A stretch of DNA of 64,000 nucleotides from Tritonibacter scottomollicae (GTDB taxonomy: Bacteria > Pseudomonadota > Alphaproteobacteria > Rhodobacterales > Rhodobacteraceae): contig NZ_PVUF01000002.1 in assembly GCF_003003215.1 (NCBI RefSeq), positions 248,001 through 312,000 of the forward strand. The letters are read 5' to 3'. Shown here piece after piece: positions 9,269 through 18,734 of this stretch. The notes under the pieces were generated by a model. The model saw only the letters and a program-made list of their open reading frames with translations, ran no database searches and had not been told where the DNA came from. Position 1 is the stretch's first letter; each line of letters opens with the position of its first letter. The translations under genes were made by a program, and so were the position numbers.

Positions 9269-10575
9269 GGGCGGTTGTGATCTGTGCTGGTGTTCTGGTC
9301 GTCTCTGCGGTTCGCGCTGACGAGCGGCCGGATCTCGGCCCGCGGCCAGTCTTCCCTGCCGTCGATATGGCCGCAGTCGAGCTGGGGCAGCTACTTTTTT
9401 ATGATCCGGTTCTTTCGGGAAACCGCAATATCGCATGTTCCACATGCCATCATCCGAAATTCGGCACGGGGGATGGTGTTGCGCTTGGGCTTGGTGAGGG
9501 CGGCATTGGCCTCGGCCCGGATCGTACGCCCGACCCCCTGAATATACCCGAACAACGCATTCCGCGGAATGCGCCGGGTCTTTGGAACCTCGGCGCGCCG
9601 GAATTCACCGTGATGTTCCATGATGGTAGGCTGGAAGATGATCCTGCGTTTCCCAATGGCATTCGCACTCCCTTGGGCGAGGACATGCTTTCCGGATTTG
9701 ACGACGCCCTTGCGGCGCAAGCCATGTTCCCGGTGCTCTCGGCGGATGAAATGGCGGGCCACTATTCGGAGAACGATGTGGCGCAGGCGGTGCGGTTGGG
9801 GCAGCTCTCCACGCCGGGTGGGGCTTGGGACCTGATAGCGGCGCGGATTGAGGCCATACCGGAATACCGGACGCGTTTCGATACGGTCTTGGCAGAGGGG
9901 GAGGCGATCACCTTTGCCGATATCGCCAATGTCCTTGCCGATTTCATCCGCTTCGAATGGCGCGCGGATATGAGTGCCTTTGATGCGTATATGTTGCAGC
10001 AGGGTGAACTGCTGCCCGATGCGCAGAGCGGCATGAAGCTGTTCTATGGCAAGGCGGCCTGCAGTCAGTGCCATTCCGGCTGGTTGCAGACAGATCACGA
10101 TTTTCACGCTCTTGCAGTGCCTCAGTTGGGGCCGGGCAAGGCCGCACGTTTCGAAGCCCACAACCGCGATGAGGGGCGTTTACGGGTGACCGGCGCAGCG
10201 GAGGATGCTTATGCCTTTCGTACGCCGTCGTTGCGCAATGTCAGCCTGACAGCGCCTTATGGACATTCCGGCGCGTTCGCGACGCTGGAGGCGATGGTTG
10301 AGCATCACCTGTCGCCCGAGGCCTCGCTGGAGAGTTTCGATATTGCGTCCGTTGTCTTGCCGCCGTTGGAGGGCAAGGACGACTGGCGCGTTCATCGCGC
10401 AGCGGCAGAGCGCGAGGCAGTACTTCGGGCGGTGGATCTGACGCCACAGCCGCTGTCTCCAGCCGAAGTGGATGATATCGTGGCGTTTTTGCGGGCACTG
10501 ACAGATGAGGACGCTGCAAAAGGTCGGCTGGGCGTCCCGGAGAGTGTGCCCAGTGGTTTGCCTGTGGACCGTTAG
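9259..10575 (+). CDS. Di-haem cytochrome c peroxidase / MauG-family protein
   Basis: Periplasmic di-haem protein. The 438 residues begin with a short signal peptide (cleavage near residue 20) and contain two c-type haem motifs: CSTCH at about residue 61 and CSQCH at about residue 271. A conserved tail RTPSLRNVSLTAPYGHSGAF is typical of bacterial di-haem peroxidases and MauG-like proteins. It may reduce peroxide or oxidise a substrate using cytochromes. The gene overlaps galM by 10 bp and so belongs to the xylose operon; its 3' end overlaps the convergent FG-GAP gene by 4 bp. What a haem peroxidase does in sugar use is not clear. Confidence 0.9.
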   Translation: MDLRAVVICAGVLVVSAVRADERPDLGPRPVFPAVDMAAVELGQLLFYDPVLSGNRNIACSTCHHPKFGTGDGVALGLGEGGIGLGPDRTPDPLNIPEQRIPRNAPGLWNLGAPEFTVMFHDGRLEDDPAFPNGIRTPLGEDMLSGFDDALAAQAMFPVLSADEMAGHYSENDVAQAVRLGQLSTPGGAWDLIAARIEAIPEYRTRFDTVLAEGEAITFADIANVLADFIRFEWRADMSAFDAYMLQQGELLPDAQSGMKLFYGKAACSQCHSGWLQTDHDFHALAVPQLGPGKAARFEAHNRDEGRLRVTGAAEDAYAFRTPSLRNVSLTAPYGHSGAFATLEAMVEHHLSPEASLESFDIASVVLPPLEGKDDWRVHRAAAEREAVLRAVDLTPQPLSPAEVDDIVAFLRALTDEDAAKGRLGVPESVPSGLPVDR

Positions 10576-12125
10576 GGGCGCTTGTCTTGCGGAGACAGAG
10601 TAATGTGCTGATTGGCGTGAAACGCCTGCCAGTTGCTCAGCGTACCATCCGGCCAAGTGACACGCAGATCAACGGTGTTGGCCTGGCCAAGGCCGAAGTG
10701 TAGATCCCCCAAATCCCCGCCCGCATGCCCGCCGCCAACAGTGATCTCGCGCGTGAGGGTCCGGTCTTGGGTTTTGACTTCGACAAACGCACCAATGGCG
10801 TCTGGGTTGGGGGCGGCTGCCCGCAGGCGTAGCAGCAGCCAGTTGCCGTCCAGATCGCTGGTATTTTCCCACACTTCCATCTGGGCGCGGCGATTGACGA
10901 CTGCGATGTCCAGCAACCCGTCACGGTTCAGGTCCACCAGAGCGCCGCCACGACCGCGATGCAAGCTGGCAACGCCGGCTGTGTCACCGACTTCTGAAAA
11001 CGTACCGTCCACATTCTGCAGCATCAGGTTGTTGGGATCTTTCTGCGCGGCGTCGGGCATCTGCTCGACATTGCCTTTGGTCACAAAAATATCGTCACGC
11101 CCATCATTGTTCACATCGCCGAAAGCGGCGTGCCAGCCGGTTGACGGGCGCCCATCTCCGCCAGTGTAGGGCCGATGGGCGGTGGTGCCGAAGCCGTAGG
11201 TCACGTCTTCCCAGACCGGACCCTTCGCTTTGGCGTCACGCAGCTGAAATTTCTGATCCCCCATCGAGGTCAGGTAGACATCCTGAAACCCGTCACCGTT
11301 TATGTCACGCGAGGCGATGCCCATGCCCCATAGAGCATATGGCCTCCAGCCTTCGTCGGTCGTGTACAGCCGCGGCGTGTCTTCCATTGCCCACATCTGT
11401 TCCTGCCCACCGCGCACGTAATAGTGCCGGTCATTGGACAGGCGCAGATCTGCGTGACCGGTTCGGTTCCAGTCGCTGAACAGGACCGACAACGCGCAGT
11501 AACCCGGAGCTAGGGATTGCCTGGCTTGGTATGTTTCGCCGTCCGGGCGATACAGAAGGGTGTCGTCGCAGGTGCCAAACGGACCGTTAGGGTCCTGGCG
11601 GTCCACGTAGGTGCCGAAGGCGAGCGTCGGCAGAGTATTGTCGCCCTCCCAGGTTGCGGAGAAGCCGGTGGTCCAGTGATCATCACTCACGAAACCGAGG
11701 TGATCGAAGGGCTGGAACTGGCATTCGCCGGTGCCTTGCATCAGGAGGTCCGGTCCCGCCCGCAGGATCGCAAGGTCGGTCCACCCGTCACCGTCAATAT
11801 CTAGCGGGTAGGCTCCGGTGACGCCGGTCAGGGCCAGGGATGCCGGTGTTTCGGCAGTAAATGCCACGGACGCGCCATTGGCGGGGGTGGTGTTCTGAAA
11901 CAGCTGCGCTGTGTTTTCGCCGCCGGCAGCGTAAAGTTCTGGCAGGCCATCGCCGTTGCAATCAAAAACTGCAAGGCCGCCCCCAACATAGTGCTCCCAG
12001 CCGCCGCCATATATGTGTTCGCTCATCGCGACCGGCGTGAAGCTTGGGGTCTGCGTATCGGCATTCGCCGCATGGACACATATGACCGCAGTTAGGGCAA
12101 TCCAGCTACGCGGCAGCATTGGCAA
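10572..12125 (-). CDS. Secreted FG-GAP/VCBS repeat protein with C-terminal ASPIC/UnbV domain (CRTAC1-like)
   Basis: A 517-residue exported protein with a signal peptide ending near ANA (about residue 22). Several calcium-binding FG-GAP/VCBS blades are visible as D-x-D/N-x-D-G motifs (DCNGDGLPE, DIDGDGWTD, DINGDGFQD, DVNNDGRDD, DLNRDGLLD), which predict a beta-propeller. The C-terminal about 80 residues (GAFVEVKT...RVTWPDG) match the ASPIC/UnbV domain. Similar proteins often sit next to MauG-type cytochromes, as here. It begins inside the last 20 bp of xylR on the same strand, so the pair is co-transcribed. The biochemical role is unknown. Confidence 0.82.
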   Translation of the reverse strand: MPMLPRSWIALTAVICVHAANADTQTPSFTPVAMSEHIYGGGWEHYVGGGLAVFDCNGDGLPELYAAGGENTAQLFQNTTPANGASVAFTAETPASLALTGVTGAYPLDIDGDGWTDLAILRAGPDLLMQGTGECQFQPFDHLGFVSDDHWTTGFSATWEGDNTLPTLAFGTYVDRQDPNGPFGTCDDTLLYRPDGETYQARQSLAPGYCALSVLFSDWNRTGHADLRLSNDRHYYVRGGQEQMWAMEDTPRLYTTDEGWRPYALWGMGIASRDINGDGFQDVYLTSMGDQKFQLRDAKAKGPVWEDVTYGFGTTAHRPYTGGDGRPSTGWHAAFGDVNNDGRDDIFVTKGNVEQMPDAAQKDPNNLMLQNVDGTFSEVGDTAGVASLHRGRGGALVDLNRDGLLDIAVVNRRAQMEVWENTSDLDGNWLLLRLRAAAPNPDAIGAFVEVKTQDRTLTREITVGGGHAGGDLGDLHFGLGQANTVDLRVTWPDGTLSNWQAFHANQHITLSPQDKRP

Positions 12126-13320
12126 GCTCCTTCACGGTGCGCGCCGTGACTTCCTCGATTCCATAGGCCGCGGCGCCCTTGGCCCACATCAGATCGCCCC
12201 AGTCATGCACGATGACCTCGGGCAAGGGCGCATCGACCTGCACCACCCATTGGCGCATCTCACCGATCACTTTGCCGGAATAAAGGTGGTCGAAGGACAG
12301 TCGCGCACCGGCCAGAATGATCTTTGTAGGGTCGAAGATATTGACAACATTCGCTAATCCCATTGCGAACATGCGCCGTGCCCTGTCGAGGATGGACAGC
12401 GCCATGGAGTCGCCCTTCTCTGCGGCCTGAAAAAGTGAGGCCAAGGTGCGGTGTCGTTCGCTGCCGCTGGAGATATTGGCCTCTCGCAACAATGCGTAGT
12501 CGCCCACATAGGCCTCCAGACAGCCGCGCTGGCCGCATTGGCACAAAGCGCCTTCCAGGTGGACCTTCGTATGACCAAACTCCGCGCCGCATCCACGTGT
12601 GCCGCGATAGATCTTCCCGTCGATTACGATACCCATGCCGACGCCATGCTCGATGGTGATGACGATGAAGTTGTCGCAGGTGCGCCCTTCACCGAACAGA
12701 TGTTCGGCCTTGGCCACAAGGTTTGCGTCGTTGTCGAGGAAGACCGGGCAGGGCAGCTCCCTGGCGATCGCCTCACCAAAGGGTACATTGCGCTCCTCCA
12801 GCGAGGAGGACCAATATATGAAGCTGCGCTCCGCATCGATCATGCCTGCAAGACCAAGCCCAACGCCAGACAGATCGTCAATCGTGAAGCCGCCCTTTTG
12901 ACACGTCAGCTCCAGCGCACGGCGGATTTGCGAACATAGGACGGGCACCGGCATGCGGCCCTGTGCAAGCGGCATCTCATGGCTCGCCAGTTCCTCGCCC
13001 ACAAAGTCTGTAATCACGGTGGAAATCACATGGTGAGACACCTTGAGGCCGGCGATCAGATGCGCGCCGCCGCGGATTTTCAGCGCAACGCGTGGGCGCC
13101 CGCGACGGGCTTCGGAGGAGCTCTCGGGGGCAACCTCTTCGATCAGGCCTGCAGCCAGAAGCTCTGCGGTGATCGCCGTAACCGTAGCAGGACTTACGCC
13201 CGTGGCCTTGGCAATGTCGATGCGGGCAATGCTCTCGGCCGCACGGATCACATCCAGTATCTGCTGACGCCCGCTTTCGCGCTGATCGCCGCTTGGCGAC
13301 AGCCGTCCTGATCGTGCCAA
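12106..13320 (-). CDS. xylR: ROK-family transcriptional repressor of xylose genes
   Basis: A 404-residue regulator with an N-terminal winged-helix domain (IARIDIAKATGVSPATVTAITAELLAAGLIE as recognition region, about residues 33-62) and a ROK sugar-kinase-like domain. The ROK zinc motif is visible as CGAEFGHTKVH...CQCGQRGCLEAYV. Absence of a convincing kinase ATP site together with the HTH marks it as a repressor of the NagC/XylR type. The start is TTG with TGGAGGAG upstream. Its position between xylBA-galM and the divergent xylFHG suggests that it controls both and responds to xylose; the palindrome at 5426 is a candidate site. Confidence 0.88.
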   Translation of the reverse strand: MARSGRLSPSGDQRESGRQQILDVIRAAESIARIDIAKATGVSPATVTAITAELLAAGLIEEVAPESSSEARRGRPRVALKIRGGAHLIAGLKVSHHVISTVITDFVGEELASHEMPLAQGRMPVPVLCSQIRRALELTCQKGGFTIDDLSGVGLGLAGMIDAERSFIYWSSSLEERNVPFGEAIARELPCPVFLDNDANLVAKAEHLFGEGRTCDNFIVITIEHGVGMGIVIDGKIYRGTRGCGAEFGHTKVHLEGALCQCGQRGCLEAYVGDYALLREANISSGSERHRTLASLFQAAEKGDSMALSILDRARRMFAMGLANVVNIFDPTKIILAGARLSFDHLYSGKVIGEMRQWVVQVDAPLPEVIVHDWGDLMWAKGAAAYGIEEVTARTVKELANAAA

Positions 13321-13423
13321 ATCGATGCTCCTCCACTACCAGCCCGGCCCAGACGCGCTAGGGTATGACACTCTGGGCAGGTTCCGGCAATCTCTCCCTT
13401 CGAGAGAGGATACATGATTTAAT

Positions 13424-13452
13424 TTGAAACTCAAAAAAAATATTGCTACACA
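13424..13452 (+). promoter_or_regulatory. Promoter candidate of xylFHG
   Basis: TTGAAA (13424-13429) is followed after 17 bp by TACACA (13447-13452). A short palindrome TTTGA-AAC-TCAAA (13423-13435) overlaps the -35 box and could be an operator, although it does not copy the palindrome upstream of xylB. The leader to the xylF ATG is about 50 bp. Confidence 0.4.
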
Positions 13453-13506
13453 TGAATCACCGTGCAGGTCAGCAAACGAATGGGCCGCACGCCAAGGGAG
13501 GAAAAT

Positions 13507-14535
13507 ATGAAATTCTTGAACGGACTTTCCGTTATCGCACTGAGTGCATTTGCAGCATCCTCGGCCTTTGCCGCGGATCTGACCGTCGGCGTAAGCTGGT
13601 CGAACTTTCAGGAAGAACGCTGGAAAACCGACGAAGCAGCCATCGTGGGCGCATTGGACGAAGCCGGGGCTGAGTATATCTCTGCCGACGCGCAATCCTC
13701 CTCTGCCAAGCAGCTTTCTGACATCGAAAGCCTGATTGCACAGGGCGTGGATGCGCTGATCATCCTCGCACAGGACGCCCAAGCCATCGGACCCGCGGTT
13801 CAAGCCGCAGCGGACGAAGGTATTCCGGTGGTCGCCTATGACCGCCTGATCGAAGACAATCGCGCCTTCTACCTGACCTTTGACAACGTCGAAGTAGGTC
13901 GCATGCAGGCGCGTGCCGTTTTCGAAGCGATGCCCAAGGGCAACTACGTGATGATCAAAGGCTCTCCCACCGACCCCAACGCAGATTTCCTGCGTGGCGG
14001 TCAACAGGAGGTCATCCAGGCCGCAGTCGACTCTGGTGACATCAATATCGTCGCGGAGGCCTACACTGATGGTTGGCTGCCCGCGAACGCGCAGCGCAAC
14101 ATGGAGCAAATCCTGACCGCGAACGACAACAACGTCGACGCGGTTGTGGCCTCCAATGACGGGACCGCTGGTGGTGTTGTCGCCGCGCTGACCGCGCAGG
14201 GCATGGAAGGCATCCCGGTCTCCGGCCAGGATGGCGATCACGCCGCACTGAACCGTGTCGCCAAGGGCACCCAGACTGTTTCCGTCTGGAAAGACGCCCG
14301 TGACCTCGGCGCGGCAGCGGGCGAGATCGCGGTGGCCATGGCAAGCGGCACCGCGATGGAAGAGATCGACGGCGCGACCTCCTGGACCTCTCCGGCGGGC
14401 ACCACCATGACCGCGAAGTTCCTGGCGCCGATGCCGGTGACCCAGGACAATCTCTCCGCAGTCGTGGACGCGGGCTGGATCACCCAGGAAGCGCTCTGCC
14501 AAGGTGTCGAAAGCGGCCCTGCACCCTGTAACTGA
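13507..14535 (+). CDS. xylF: D-xylose ABC transporter, periplasmic substrate-binding protein
   Basis: Captures xylose in the periplasm for the XylH/XylG importer. The 342-residue protein has a signal peptide ending AFAADL (cleavage near residue 21) and a type I periplasmic binding fold: VGVSWSNFQEERWKTDE at the mature N-terminus, the D-ribose/xylose-like DALIILAQDAQAIGPAV, VAYDRLIED, and SNDGTAGGVVAAL. ATG 13507 is chosen because GGGAGGA lies just upstream. It is divergent from xylR. A strong hairpin follows before xylH, which usually raises the level of the binding protein over the membrane parts. Confidence 0.94.
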   Translation: MKFLNGLSVIALSAFAASSAFAADLTVGVSWSNFQEERWKTDEAAIVGALDEAGAEYISADAQSSSAKQLSDIESLIAQGVDALIILAQDAQAIGPAVQAAADEGIPVVAYDRLIEDNRAFYLTFDNVEVGRMQARAVFEAMPKGNYVMIKGSPTDPNADFLRGGQQEVIQAAVDSGDINIVAEAYTDGWLPANAQRNMEQILTANDNNVDAVVASNDGTAGGVVAALTAQGMEGIPVSGQDGDHAALNRVAKGTQTVSVWKDARDLGAAAGEIAVAMASGTAMEEIDGATSWTSPAGTTMTAKFLAPMPVTQDNLSAVVDAGWITQEALCQGVESGPAPCN

Positions 14536-14555
14536 TCTTCGTATCACCACAACCG

Positions 14556-14581
14556 GGCGCTCCGGCATCTTCCGGAGCGCC
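14556..14581 (+). promoter_or_regulatory. Intercistronic hairpin between xylF and xylH
   Basis: GGCGCTCCGG and CCGGAGCGCC make a perfect 10-bp stem with loop CATCTT. No T-run follows, so it is more likely an mRNA stabiliser or partial attenuator than a full terminator. It would let xylF mRNA accumulate above xylHG. Confidence 0.6.
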
Positions 14582-14620
14582 TATCCCACCTCATAAAATC
14601 GCTGATTACTGGAGCCGGAT

Positions 14621-15919
14621 ATGACCGACACCACGTCTCAGCCAATCACCCCCCAAACCAAACGCAATATCTTCCAGCAACTTGAGCTGGATGTGCGGCT
14701 ATTGGGTATGATTGGTGCCTTCATCATTCTTTGCATCGGGTTCAACCTGGTGACCGATGGGCGCTTCCTGACGCCGCGCAACATCTTCAATCTGACGATC
14801 CAGACTGTTTCCGTGGCGATCATGGCTTCGGGCATGGTGTTCGTGATCGTCACCCGCCACATCGACCTGAGTGTCGGGGCCTTGCTGGCCACCTGCTCGG
14901 CGGTGATGGCAATGACCCAGACCGAATTTGTGCCGCATGTGCTTGGACTTGGCCTCAATCACCCGATCACATGGGTCGTTGCTGTTCTGGTTGGTTTGGT
15001 GACCGGCACGCTGATCGGGGCGTTTCATGGTTGGATGGTCGGCTACCTGACAATCCCTGCCTTCATCGTTACGCTGGGCGGGTTCTTGGTCTGGCGCAAC
15101 GTGGCCTGGTACCTGACCGACGGCCAGACGATCGGCCCGTTGGATTCCACCTTCATGATGTTCGGGGGCATCAATGGCACTCTCGGTGTCTCGCTCAGCT
15201 GGATCCTCGGCATCGTGGCGACCGTGCTTGCACTATTGACCCTCTGGAACAGCCGTCGCGCCAAGCTCGCGCATGAATTCCCGGTAAAACCTCTCTGGGC
15301 CGAGGCGGTTATGGCTGTCATCGTCTCCGGCGCGATCCTCGGGTTTGTCGGCATCCTCAACGCTTATGAAATCCCCAGCCGCCGTTTGGCGCGCCTGTTC
15401 GAAGCCCGCGGCGAGGTCATGCCCGAAGGTCTGACCATGGGCTACGGCCTGCCGATTTCGGTGCTGATCCTGATCGCGGTCGCGGTGGTCATGACCATCG
15501 TTGCCCGCCGCACCCGGCTGGGCCGCTACATCTTTGCCACGGGCGGCAACCCCGACGCGGCAGAGCTGTCGGGCATCAACACCCGCCTGCTGACAGTGAA
15601 GATCTTTGCAATCATGGGCTTTCTCTGCGCCCTGTCTGCGGTCGTGGCCTCAGCCCGTCTCGCCAACCATTCCAACGACATCGGCACACTGGACGAGTTG
15701 CGGGTGATTGCGGCGGCGGTCATTGGCGGCACTGCGCTGTCGGGTGGCTTTGGCACCATCTACGGCGCCATCCTCGGCGCGCTGATCATGCAGAGCCTGC
15801 AGTCCGGCATGGCCATGGTCGGTGTCGACGCGCCGTTCCAGAATATCGTCGTCGGCTCAGTGCTGGTCGCAGCCGTCTTCATCGACATCGTCTATCGCAA
15901 ACGCGTGGGGGCCAAGTAA
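14621..15919 (+). CDS. xylH: D-xylose ABC transporter, permease
   Basis: Inner-membrane channel of the xylose importer. The 432 residues carry about ten hydrophobic helices and the conserved sugar-permease signatures: VIVTRHIDLSVGALLA in the third helix region and, near the C-terminus, AAAVIGGTALSGGFGTIYGAILGALIM. The family is the ribose/xylose/arabinose permease group (BPD_transp_2). It is slightly longer than E. coli XylH (393) owing to an N-terminal tail and a loop with GEVMPEGL. The TAA stop overlaps the xylG ATG by one base. Confidence 0.94.
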   Translation: MTDTTSQPITPQTKRNIFQQLELDVRLLGMIGAFIILCIGFNLVTDGRFLTPRNIFNLTIQTVSVAIMASGMVFVIVTRHIDLSVGALLATCSAVMAMTQTEFVPHVLGLGLNHPITWVVAVLVGLVTGTLIGAFHGWMVGYLTIPAFIVTLGGFLVWRNVAWYLTDGQTIGPLDSTFMMFGGINGTLGVSLSWILGIVATVLALLTLWNSRRAKLAHEFPVKPLWAEAVMAVIVSGAILGFVGILNAYEIPSRRLARLFEARGEVMPEGLTMGYGLPISVLILIAVAVVMTIVARRTRLGRYIFATGGNPDAAELSGINTRLLTVKIFAIMGFLCALSAVVASARLANHSNDIGTLDELRVIAAAVIGGTALSGGFGTIYGAILGALIMQSLQSGMAMVGVDAPFQNIVVGSVLVAAVFIDIVYRKRVGAK

Positions 15920-16701
15920 TGACCACTCCCAAAGAACTCCGCGCCCAAGGCGCAACTCCGATGGTGGAGATGAACAATATCTCCATCTCTTTCGGCGGCA
16001 TCAAGGCGGTGGACGACGTCTCGGTCGATCTACATCCCGGCGAGGTCGTTGGCCTGCTTGGCCACAACGGCGCCGGCAAGTCGACACTTATCAAGGTGCT
16101 ATCAGGCGCCTACAAGATGGACAGCGGCGAGATCCGCATCAACGGCAACAAGGTGGAGATCACCAACCCCCGTGATGCCCGCAGCCACAATATCGAGACG
16201 ATCTATCAGACATTGGCGCTGGCGGATAATCTCGATGCGGCCTCCAACCTGTTTCTGGGGCGCGAGATCGTCACCGCAACGGGTCTGGTGAACGATGCTG
16301 CGATGGAGGCCGAGTGCCGCAAGATCATGGGCCGTCTGAACCCGAATTTTCGCAAGTTCAACGAACCGGTCTCGGCGCTTTCGGGTGGGCAGCGGCAATC
16401 GGTGGCGATCGCCCGCGCTGTCTATTTTAACGCCAAGATCCTGATCATGGACGAGCCTACTGCGGCGCTAGGACCGCATGAAACGCAGATGGTGGCGGAG
16501 CTGATCCAGCAGCTGAAGGCACAAGGCATCGCGATCTTCCTGATCGATCATGATGTACACGCGGTGATGGAGCTGTGTGACCGGGCGTCGGTGATGAAGA
16601 ACGGTCAACTGGTCGGCACCGTGGACATCGATGATGTGACCGATGACGATCTTTTGTCGATGATCATTCTGGGTAAAAAACCAGGCCAAGATACGGCATA
16701 G
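15919..16701 (+). CDS. xylG: Sugar ABC transporter ATP-binding protein, single-domain type
   Basis: ATPase that drives xylose import with XylH. The 260 residues hold a single ABC domain: Walker [10 protein letters not shown] at about residue 48, signature [15 protein letters not shown], Walker [14 protein letters not shown], and the H-loop in [11 protein letters not shown]. coli XylG and most sugar importers of this class have two fused ABC domains (about 500 residues); a one-domain ATPase, working as a homodimer, is the FrcA-like form known in alphaproteobacteria. The gene ends the xylFHG operon. IS debris starts directly after the stop codon, so anything once downstream may have been lost. 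Confidence 0.9.
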   Translation: MTTPKELRAQGATPMVEMNNISISFGGIKAVDDVSVDLHPGEVVGLLGHNGAGKSTLIKVLSGAYKMDSGEIRINGNKVEITNPRDARSHNIETIYQTLALADNLDAASNLFLGREIVTATGLVNDAAMEAECRKIMGRLNPNFRKFNEPVSALSGGQRQSVAIARAVYFNAKILIMDEPTAALGPHETQMVAELIQQLKAQGIAIFLIDHDVHAVMELCDRASVMKNGQLVGTVDIDDVTDDDLLSMIILGKKPGQDTA

Positions 16702-16734
16702 CCCAGAAGGCAGTCCGGATCAAAATCTGGGCTG

Positions 16735-17030
16735 CCTGTCATAGGCGCCGTCCGCGGGAACCGATCCAACGCTCTGATCGAGTGGGATTTGATCGCATAG
16801 CTCGCCAGCATCGGCGCGTCACCCACATTGCTGGTCGTGACCTCCACCGCTCGAACTACCAGCGTTTCTTCGTCAATTCCATGTGTATATTTGCCAGATG
16901 CGGTGCTTGTAGGCCGCGTTTGCGGGTCGGTGGCGCTCTCCATGCCACTTCTGGCTCAAACCAGATCGTCAGTGATCCGCGCCGCTTCAAAGCGTCATTG
17001 TAAGCCGACCGGTTCGTGGTTTTTGTACGT
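16735..17030 (-). pseudogene. Remnant of an IS5-type transposase with internal deletion and frameshift
   Basis: Reading the minus strand from about 17030, the translation gives the N-terminal phrases AYNDALKRRGSLTIWFEPE and RAPPTRKRG of a common rhodobacterial IS5-family DDE transposase. It then jumps, at about 16895-16920, directly to GIDEETLVVRAVEVTTSNVG, which is normally more than 80 residues further on. A one-base deletion after APML shifts the frame, after which ELCDQIPLDQ and SVPADGAYD continue the same protein. The catalytic core and the C-terminus are missing. It is a dead fragment. The family call is from memory of the motif order. Confidence 0.7.
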
Positions 17031-17087
17031 CGTAGGGGCCCAACAGCTCATGTCATCCAGCTATCATACTGGATTCATGCAGTGTAT

Positions 17088-17548
17088 TACTCGAGAACCT
17101 GCTCAAGGCCGTCCCCAGTCGAACTTACACGATCCTGACTGAGCCATTGGAACGCCATTGGTCCGAGAGACGATGGCGAGGGGCATCAAGTTCGCCGAAC
17201 AGCGTCGCAACCGGAACACAGCATACCCCCGGCAGATGCGCTTTGACATGATCTGCGACGTGAATGGGATCGAGTAGAACTGATAAAGGTGAACTATCCG
17301 TGGACCAATGGCCAAGTCGAGCGGATGAACGAACGATTAAGGAAGCGACAGTCAAACGTTACCATTACGACAGCTATCATCAGCTGCGCATGCACCTCAC
17401 CGATGTCATGGCCGCATACAACTTCGCATGCAGGCTAAAGACCCTGAACGGCCTCACACCCAACGAATACACCTGCAAAGTCGGGGCTCCAGAGCCAAGT
17501 CGATTTATCATCAATCCGACCCACCAGATGCCGGGACTGAACAGCTAG
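17088..17548 (+). pseudogene. Remnant of an IS481-type (integrase-core) transposase, C-terminal part
   Basis: Plus-strand pieces of an integrase-core transposase appear in order but in different frames: a piece like LENLLKAVPSRTYTILT (from 17091), KFAEQRRNRNTA...RQMRFDMICDVNGIE (to about 17269, then a stop), YPWTNGQVERMNERL (about 17290-17335) and TIKEATVKRYHYDSYHQLR...NGLTPNEY...HQMPGLNS up to the stop at 17546-17548. At least three frameshifts or small deletions break it. The N-terminal half is absent. Its last 38 bp overlap the end of the convergent AraC-family gene. Confidence 0.75.
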
Positions 17549-18734
17549 GCGCGGCAGAGTGTCGTAAGGCAGAAGGCGTTACGCCAAGGTGCTTCTTGAA
17601 GGCAGAGTAGAAGGATGATTTTGAATTGAACCCCACGTCATATGCGATTGCCAGAATGGTATCAGTGCTGTCTCGCACCCGGTTGGCGGCGTCTTCAACG
17701 CGCCAGCGATTTACGTAGTCAAAAAACGTGCTTCCTATCGTTTCATTTAGGGTCTGGGAAAGATGATTGGACGTAACCCCAATGTGTTTTGAAAGGTCCC
17801 ACAACGACAGATTTGGATTGCGGTACAAATGGTCATTTTCCATCGCCAAGTTGATCTTGCGGGCCAGGCGCTGCGCTTGTTCGTCAGACAAAGCAGAGCG
17901 TACATACTTTGGGGCGGCTTCTGCAGCCTTAACCTCCTTCGCTGCAGCTGATGCAGACAAGCAGGCAAGACCGGGTTTCTGACGCAGCCCCCAAAGTGCA
18001 AGGAGCCAGATTGTCCCAGCGCTGAATGTCAGATCAACAACAGGCGATTCCACCAACCTGGCAGGAAGAATATGTATGCCCGATAAGGCGGCCAGTGAAT
18101 CGTCGATGTCAAAAATCAAAAACGCCATCAGGGCAACAATGATCCACCAGAGCCAGTGAAGTTCTCGCTCTTCGGTGCTGGCGAACAGATCTTTGAGCCG
18201 GGTGGTGTAAGATGTGAGCAGTCGAACGATCAAAAATAGGTAAATGAGAATCTGAGCGTAAAACATGATTGTCAGCGCCCAAACTCCGAAAATACCAACC
18301 GGCATCAAAGGATGATCAACTGTCTCACTGCGCTCGAAGGACTGATACACATCGTTTGGCAGCATCAGGAAGAGAAACATTAACACGAACGCGCAGAGCG
18401 CTGGCGCGGCGTGCCACCCCTTGTATTTGATATCAAGATGGCTGGCTTCAGTCGTCAAGCCGCGCACATACATCCAGAACAGCGGTACCTGCAGTAGGGC
18501 GAAGGGCATGCTAAGCGGCAAATAATATCTGGATACCTGCCTGATATCATAGACATTTGCGACCGCATCTAGAACCAATGTCAGGGATGAGATGCCTTGC
18601 GACAGGAAGAATAGCCCCAAGGGCCAGTACGCTTGTCGATACTCTTTTTGAGCGAATAAAAGGCTGGCGCAAAACAATGACAAGCCGACCATGAAGCTGC
18701 CAAAGCTAAGATGCAATAATTCTGCGCTTTTCAT
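17511..18734 (-). CDS. Membrane-anchored AraC-family transcriptional regulator
   Basis: A 407-residue protein whose first about 250 residues form seven or eight hydrophobic helices, followed by a linker rich in alanine and lysine and a C-terminal AraC/XylS double helix-turn-helix (SLWDLSKHIGVTSNHLSQTLNE and ILAIAYDVGFNSKSSFYSAFKKHLGVTPS). Such proteins sense a signal in or across the membrane and bind DNA directly. ATG 18734 is chosen; reading further upstream would run through IS66 debris. The last about 12 codons are antisense to the end of the IS481-type remnant, so the original C-terminus was probably replaced when that element landed. The HTH itself is complete. The target genes are unknown. 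Confidence 0.8.
   Translation of the reverse strand: MKSAELLHLSFGSFMVGLSLFCASLLFAQKEYRQAYWPLGLFFLSQGISSLTLVLDAVANVYDIRQVSRYYLPLSMPFALLQVPLFWMYVRGLTTEASHLDIKYKGWHAAPALCAFVLMFLFLMLPNDVYQSFERSETVDHPLMPVGIFGVWALTIMFYAQILIYLFLIVRLLTSYTTRLKDLFASTEERELHWLWWIIVALMAFLIFDIDDSLAALSGIHILPARLVESPVVDLTFSAGTIWLLALWGLRQKPGLACLSASAAAKEVKAAEAAPKYVRSALSDEQAQRLARKINLAMENDHLYRNPNLSLWDLSKHIGVTSNHLSQTLNETIGSTFFDYVNRWRVEDAANRVRDSTDTILAIAYDVGFNSKSSFYSAFKKHLGVTPSALRHSAAPSCSVPASGGSD

Noticed and set aside
13336-14568. 410-codon open frame on the minus strand
   Set aside because: Antisense to xylF, which has a signal peptide, a ribosome site and family motifs.
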